DNA of 9,133 nt from an uncultured Muribaculaceae bacterium. Its GTDB lineage: Bacteria > Bacteroidota > Bacteroidia > Bacteroidales > Muribaculaceae. The DNA is taken from assembly GCA_958439725.1 (NCBI GenBank), contig CAUBWJ010000060.1:1-9133 (forward strand). Direction: 5' to 3'. Positions 5,852 through 9,133 of this stretch are shown here, in pieces. Made by a program: the position numbers and the translations under genes. The notes under the pieces are model-generated. The model had not been told where the DNA came from and did not search any database. It worked only from the letters and a program-made list of their open reading frames with translations. Positions within the stretch are counted from its first letter, which is position 1. Each line of letters starts with the position of its first letter.

Positions 5852-6991
5852 ATGCAAATAAAGGAAAAACTTAAATCTAACATTGATATGTATAAATTTG
5901 ACAAACGAATTGTAATCACTCTCGATGCGGGAGGTACAAACTTTGTGTTCGGCGCAATGCAGAGCAACGATTTCATTATCGACCCGATAACAATGCCCTC
6001 CAACGCCCATGACCTTGACCTTTGTCTCCAGACCATGGTGAAAGGATTTGAAGAAGTGATATCCAAACTCGACCAGAAGCCCGTGGCAATCAGCTTTGCT
6101 TTCCCCGGCCCGGCTGACTATCCCCACGGAATCGTCGGCGGATACCTCCCTAATTTCCCCTCCTTCCGCGACGGTGTGGCTCTCGGCCCGTTCCTTGAGG
6201 AAAAATTCGGTATTCCCGTATATCTGAACAATGACGGCGACCTCTTTGCCTACGGTGAGGCCATAGGTGGCGTGCTTCCCGAAATCAACGCCAAACTTGC
6301 CGAACTCGGAAGCACAAAAGTATATAAAAACCTTCTCGGCTACACATTCGGAACCGGCTTCGGAATAGGCATGGTGATAGACAACCGCCTGAACCGCGGC
6401 AACAACTCCTGCGTAGAGACATTCTGCCTCCGCCATAAGAACCATCCCGAAGTGATGGTCGAGGAAGGTGTGGCCATCCGCGCCATAAAGCGCGTATATG
6501 CCGAGAAATCAGGCGACATCAACCATCAATATGAGCCGAAAGACATCTGCGATATAGCCGAAGGCAAAATTCCCGGCAACCGCGAGGCCGCTATCGCAGC
6601 ATTCGAGGAATTCGGCGAAGTTGCCGGCGATGCTATCGCTACGGCCGTAACGCTTACCGACTCTCTCGTGGTGCTCGGCGGAGGTCTGTGTGGCGCACGC
6701 AAATACTTTATGCCTGCGCTTATGAAGCAGCTGCGCGGCCTCATACACACAATCAAAGGTGAGGAGCTCAACCGTCTGCAGATGAAAGCCTACGAACTCG
6801 ATGACCCCGACCAGTTCGCCAAATTCGCACGCGGAGCCGCCCGTCCCATCAAAGTCTATGGAACCGACCGCAACGTTATCTACGATCCGGCAAAATCAAC
6901 CGGCGTGGCCATCTCGTCTCTTGGTGCCAGCAAAGCGATTTCAATCGGTGCATACTCTTTCGCCCTCGCATCGCTTGACCAGATCCAGTAA
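5852..6991 (+). CDS. ROK family sugar kinase-like protein
   Basis: A 379-residue protein of the ROK family (glucokinase, fructokinase, N-acetylhexosamine kinases and related repressors), expected to phosphorylate a hexose or amino sugar with ATP in the cytoplasm. Phosphate loop D-A-G-G-T-N is at 25-30. The sugar-binding/catalytic segment Y-L-N-N-D-G-D puts the general base at D128. The second phosphate motif G-T-G-F-G-I-G is at 167-173 and the adenosine motif V-V-L-G-G-G-L at 273-279. No helix-turn-helix precedes the kinase fold, so it is an enzyme rather than an NagC/XylR-type regulator. The zinc-binding C-x-C-G-x-x-G-C-x-E motif of classical ROK kinases is absent; the corresponding region (about 187-205) reads S-C-V-E-T-F-C-L-R-H. 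It is also longer than the usual 290-320 residues, with an insertion near 298-350. M13 at 5888 is an alternative start. Substrate unknown. Confidence 0.85.
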   Translation: MQIKEKLKSNIDMYKFDKRIVITLDAGGTNFVFGAMQSNDFIIDPITMPSNAHDLDLCLQTMVKGFEEVISKLDQKPVAISFAFPGPADYPHGIVGGYLPNFPSFRDGVALGPFLEEKFGIPVYLNNDGDLFAYGEAIGGVLPEINAKLAELGSTKVYKNLLGYTFGTGFGIGMVIDNRLNRGNNSCVETFCLRHKNHPEVMVEEGVAIRAIKRVYAEKSGDINHQYEPKDICDIAEGKIPGNREAAIAAFEEFGEVAGDAIATAVTLTDSLVVLGGGLCGARKYFMPALMKQLRGLIHTIKGEELNRLQMKAYELDDPDQFAKFARGAARPIKVYGTDRNVIYDPAKSTGVAISSLGASKAISIGAYSFALASLDQIQ

Positions 6992-7039
6992 CAGGATTAC
7001 AGCCATAAAACTACAACACGGCTGATAAAAAACTAAAAG

Positions 7040-7079
7040 CGCCCCAAAAGTCTGACAGAAACTTTTGGGGCGTTTTTTT
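7040..7079 (+). terminator. Strong, probably bidirectional terminator
   Basis: A perfect 12-bp stem, CGCCCCAAAAGT (7040-7051) with ACTTTTGGGGCG (7061-7072), has a 9-nt loop and is followed by seven T (7073-7079). On the minus strand the same stem is followed by a T-rich stretch (7039 down to about 7027). It lies between the ROK gene and the converging minus-strand operon, so it can stop transcripts from both sides. Confidence 0.93.
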
Positions 7080-7132
7080 ACTAATGTATTTACGAAGACC
7101 GCCGCTGTTGGCAACCCCGCTTCAGAGCTGTG

Positions 7133-8008
7133 TCAGCGCCGATTATCTCTCGTGGTCCGCTCTATAAGTACCAGAAGCACCGCTGAGACCATAAGACTTA
7201 TCGCAACCATAACATAATCCCACACCGAACCTCCGCTTCCAATATTATTTATAAGAGCCTCCTCGCTGTCACCCGAAGCCCACATTGCCGAGGCAGCACA
7301 CATGTTATTGAAAGCATGTGCCATTACAGGTAACCATAACGAGCCACTCCAGAAAGCAAGATAACCGAACAGCGCTCCGAGCAAAAGCCGCGGTACGAAG
7401 CCGAAAAACTGCATGTGTACGGCGCTGAATATAACAGCTGTTATCCAGATTGATACGTGGGCATTAAACGGAAGAGTGACAAGCGTGCGCTGAAGCATCC
7501 CTCTGAAAAAAATCTCTTCGGACAGACCGGTGAGAACCCCGACAATAAGCAGTGCTATGACCAGAGATCCAACCGACTGCGTACCAATGAGAAGTGAGAT
7601 GAGGTGTGAGGCGTTTTCTTCTGCCTCGCGAAGCCAGTTTTCCACCTCGGCCCATTCCTGAGGAAGCGTCAGCGAGGCGTTCCATGCCACAACCACGTTC
7701 ATTGCGGGGACCATTGCAAGCACGAGAGCAATCGTCAGAAGAAGAGTCGCCAGCGAAGGAAACCTGTCGATCATCAGAAATTCGGCAGGCTTGCGCGTAA
7801 CCATCATGGCAAAAAGCAACGCCGGAGCTATAAACATCAGTATATCCTGGGCCACTGTGGCGAGCCGCATTCTCACTCCTGTCTCCCCTCTGGCCATTAT
7901 CAGACCTACCACCACGGCGCCGGCAAGCATAAAGAATACCGTTACACATATCAGAAGAAAAATGCGCTGTGAGGCGCCTACATTGAAACGTATACGATTG
8001 TCTGCCAT
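7133..8008 (-). CDS. CPBP family intramembrane metalloprotease
   Basis: A 291-residue integral membrane protein of the CPBP/Abi family (CAAX-processing Rce1 relatives). The conserved motifs are all present, numbered from the ATG: E164-E165-x3-R169 in S-E-E-I-F-F-R-G, F194-x3-H198 in F-S-A-V-H, and H231-x3-N235 in H-A-F-N-N. Glu and His residues of these motifs form the active site in the membrane. About seven or eight hydrophobic segments can be seen, roughly at 16-40, 52-72, 86-108, 138-160, 184-202, 206-220, 224-242 and 263-284. The substrate is unknown; bacterial members have been linked to protein processing, bacteriocin self-immunity and stress traits. A GTG at 8011 is in frame directly before this ATG, but ATG at 8008 gives a TGATG junction with trmN6 and is preferred. 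It is the second gene of a minus-strand operon. Confidence 0.9.
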   Translation of the reverse strand: MADNRIRFNVGASQRIFLLICVTVFFMLAGAVVVGLIMARGETGVRMRLATVAQDILMFIAPALLFAMMVTRKPAEFLMIDRFPSLATLLLTIALVLAMVPAMNVVVAWNASLTLPQEWAEVENWLREAEENASHLISLLIGTQSVGSLVIALLIVGVLTGLSEEIFFRGMLQRTLVTLPFNAHVSIWITAVIFSAVHMQFFGFVPRLLLGALFGYLAFWSGSLWLPVMAHAFNNMCAASAMWASGDSEEALINNIGSGGSVWDYVMVAISLMVSAVLLVLIERTTRDNRR

Positions 8009-8733
8009 CACTTATCGAGATAAAAATTATTAGTAAGATTATAGTATTCGGCGGTATATGTGCCGCCGCTGTTTTTTACAGTGAGCGCGCCGCGGAGATT
8101 CTTGCCCGGACGCCCTTTTACAAACTCCCAGAGAGTACGCTTGGGGGCCTTCCCTTCAACCGACACCAGGTCGACGCGCCTTTCCAGACTGAGTGAATTG
8201 ACTGCAGCCAGGAATTCCAGCCTATCCCCTGCCTCGTATGGAAGAATCATGGCAAGCATTCCGCCGGCAGAAAGATACCTGCCCGCAAGAGCCAGAGCAG
8301 AATCCGGCCCGAGAGAATCCTGATGACGAGCCGTAGAGCGTACTTGGTCCGGCGACGCAAGCGAGTCGCGGAAATAAGGCGGATTGCACACAATGGCATC
8401 CGGAACAGGCAATGTCTCCGCAAGTTCAAAAACATTACCGTTAACGCAGTGAAGCCTTTGGGAGAATTGCGATGCGGTAAAATTTCCCTGCGCCTCTTTA
8501 GCCGCTTCTGCATCTATCTCCACGGCATATATTTCACAGCATGGGAAACGCTGGACAATCATCAGCGAAAGAAGGCCGGTGCCCGCACCCACATCCCAAA
8601 CCGTGAACTCAGAGTCGCTATCAAGACCTTCAAAAGCCCACGCGCCAAGACTCACGCCGTCCATTCCCACCTTCATGGCTGAACTGCGCTGCCTCACTTC
8701 GAAACGCTTAAAACGAAAAACGTCTGATTTCAT
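8008..8733 (-). CDS. trmN6: tRNA1(Val) (adenine(37)-N6)-methyltransferase
   Basis: A 241-residue class I SAM-dependent methyltransferase of the TrmN6 (YfiC) family, which methylates N6 of A37 next to the anticodon of tRNA1(Val). The N-terminal F-R-F-K-R-F-E-V-R-Q motif (6-15) and K-V-G-M-D-G-V-S-L-G-A-W (21-32) are typical of this family. SAM motif D-V-G-A-G-T-G is at 47-53, the acidic residue binding the ribose lies in V-E-I-D (71-74), and the catalytic N-P-P-Y, characteristic of amino-group N-methylation, is at 117-120. The length matches the family. Its stop overlaps the start of the CPBP protease gene, so the two are cotranscribed. A -7 box lies upstream at 8767-8774. Confidence 0.9.
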   Translation of the reverse strand: MKSDVFRFKRFEVRQRSSAMKVGMDGVSLGAWAFEGLDSDSEFTVWDVGAGTGLLSLMIVQRFPCCEIYAVEIDAEAAKEAQGNFTASQFSQRLHCVNGNVFELAETLPVPDAIVCNPPYFRDSLASPDQVRSTARHQDSLGPDSALALAGRYLSAGGMLAMILPYEAGDRLEFLAAVNSLSLERRVDLVSVEGKAPKRTLWEFVKGRPGKNLRGALTVKNSGGTYTAEYYNLTNNFYLDK

Positions 8734-8766
8734 AGCGGTTACAAAGGCACGACTCCTTTTCTTTCA

Positions 8767-8774
8767 CAAAAATA
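8767..8774 (-). promoter_or_regulatory. -7 box for the trmN6-protease operon
   Basis: Read on the minus strand, TATTTTTG matches TAnnTTTG exactly and lies 33 bases before the trmN6 start codon. No TTTG is present on the minus strand at the expected 19-21-nt distance, so the call rests on the -7 box and its position. Confidence 0.45.
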
Positions 8775-8796
8775 CAAATTCTGTTCCTAATAGATA

Positions 8797-8826
8797 TTGC
8801 ATTATCCCAAATTATTTGTAAATTTG
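8797..8826 (+). promoter_or_regulatory. Promoter of tRNA-Ser
   Basis: TTG (8797-8799), a 19-nt spacer and TAAATTTG (8819-8826) fit the Bacteroidota promoter well. It lies 18 bases before the mature tRNA 5' end. It is divergent from the trmN6 operon; the two units share a 111-bp intergenic region. Confidence 0.75.
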
Positions 8827-8844
8827 CAGCGCAAAACCACTAAA

Positions 8845-8929
8845 GGAGAGATGGCAGAGTGGTCGATTGCGGCGGTCTTGAAAACCGTTGAGGGTCACAC
8901 CTCCGGGGGTTCGAATCCCTCTCTCTCCG
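8845..8929 (+). tRNA. tRNA-Ser(TGA)
   Basis: A complete class II tRNA gene. Acceptor stem GGAGAGA (8845-8851) pairs with TCTCTCC (8922-8928), with discriminator G8929. The anticodon loop CTTGAAA, closed by GCGGT and ACCGT, gives anticodon TGA, reading the Ser codon UCA. A long variable arm, as expected for tRNA-Ser, precedes the T arm (GGGGG-TTCGAAT-CCCTC). CCA is not encoded. Confidence 0.95.
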
Positions 8930-8934
8930 CTTCT

Positions 8935-8953
8935 AACATTGAAAATCAATGTT
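8935..8953 (+). repeat. Short hairpin just after tRNA-Ser
   Basis: A perfect 8-bp stem, AACATTGA (8935-8942) with TCAATGTT (8946-8953), has an AAA loop and starts six bases after the tRNA. Only two further T follow, so it is more likely a processing or pausing structure than the main terminator. Confidence 0.5.
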
Positions 8954-8958
8954 TTAGC

Positions 8959-8982
8959 GAATAAGTACCCGAATAAGTACCC
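8959..8982 (+). repeat. 12-bp tandem repeat
   Basis: GAATAAGTACCC occurs twice in direct succession (8959-8970, 8971-8982). The second copy supplies the left arm of the following terminator, and the first can form an alternative stem, TACCCGAA (8966-8973) with TTCGGGTA (8996-9003). It shows no similarity to the tRNA 3' end, so it is not an attachment-site duplication of the tRNA. Confidence 0.6.
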
Positions 8983-9012
8983 AAAAACGGACTTTTTCGG
9001 GTATTTTTCTTA
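8978..9012 (+). terminator. Terminator of tRNA-Ser
   Basis: The stem pairs TACCC and AAAAA (8978-8982 and following A run) with TTTTT and GGGTA (8993-8997, 8999-9003), with one bulged C and a short loop around CGGAC. A T-rich tail ATTTTTCTTAT follows. Position, about 50 bases after the tRNA, fits the end of its transcript. Confidence 0.65.
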
Positions 9013-9032
9013 TATCCGGGTGCCAATAATGA

Positions 9033-9061
9033 AGCCGGAAGCCCCCGCCCGGCTTCCGGCT
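9033..9061. terminator. GC-rich hairpin, possible terminator
   Basis: A perfect 11-bp stem, AGCCGGAAGCC (9033-9043) with GGCTTCCGGCT (9051-9061), has a C-rich 7-nt loop. It is very stable, but neither strand has a good T run after it (plus strand: CTCGTTTAAT). It may be a backup terminator or a structure belonging to the next unit beyond the window. I see no gene in 8930-9133. Confidence 0.5.
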
Positions 9062-9133
9062 CTCGTTTAATAAACTCAGGCAGGGTGGACATTTGGGGTG
9101 ATGGATTGCGTTGCAAAAGTTCTAAGTGGACAT

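Noticed and set aside
5843..6445. 200-codon open frame on the minus strand
   Set aside because: It lies antisense within the ROK gene, whose motifs establish the real frame; it is a by-product of codon use.
8959..8982. tRNA attachment-site (att) duplication or CRISPR-like repeat
   Set aside because: The two copies are directly adjacent without spacers and do not match the tRNA 3' end.
8888..9070. 60-codon open frame across the end of tRNA-Ser and its terminators
   Set aside because: It starts inside the tRNA and reads through a terminator hairpin and repeat; not a plausible protein.

Overview
The window reads as ordinary chromosomal DNA from a member of the Bacteroidales (Bacteroidota). The evidence is several near-perfect promoters of the Bacteroidota type (TAnnTTTG -7 boxes, two of them with a TTG/TTTG about 19-20 nt upstream), starts without clear Shine-Dalgarno sequences, a DUF4286-ruvC pair, a secreted DUF6067/GH123_N-like glycosidase and a GC content near 50%. 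A gut lineage such as Muribaculaceae is a plausible guess; the sequence alone does not settle it.

Left part (1-4578): the 3' part of a tRNA-Glu(CTC) and its terminator are followed by a solitary gene for a large secreted glycosidase-like protein. A weak terminator and a new promoter then start an apparent operon: a family 2 glycosyltransferase, a DUF4286 protein and the Holliday-junction resolvase RuvC. DUF4286 and ruvC overlap by 8 nt.

Middle (4579-5851): this is the accessory part. It holds a RelE/HigB-like toxin gene broken by at least three frameshifts, directly followed (ATGA overlap) by an intact XRE antitoxin-like gene. Next come a 55-codon two-helix membrane protein gene with its own -7 box, a strong hairpin in non-coding DNA, and a long leader to the next gene carrying a good promoter and nested, mutually exclusive inverted repeats.

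Right part (5852-9133): a ROK-family sugar kinase-like gene ends at a strong terminator that probably works in both directions. Converging on it from the minus strand is a two-gene operon, trmN6 (tRNA1(Val) A37 methyltransferase) followed by a CPBP-family membrane protease gene, joined by a TGATG junction. Divergent from trmN6 is a complete tRNA-Ser(TGA) gene with a well-formed promoter and terminator. A GC-rich hairpin and a repeated GTGGACAT lie at the right edge, where the next unit is cut off.

I found no CRISPR array, complete insertion sequence, phage module or clearly new multi-gene system. The points most worth checking are the decayed toxin beside its intact antitoxin, the alternative structures in the leader of the ROK gene, and the small membrane protein gene.
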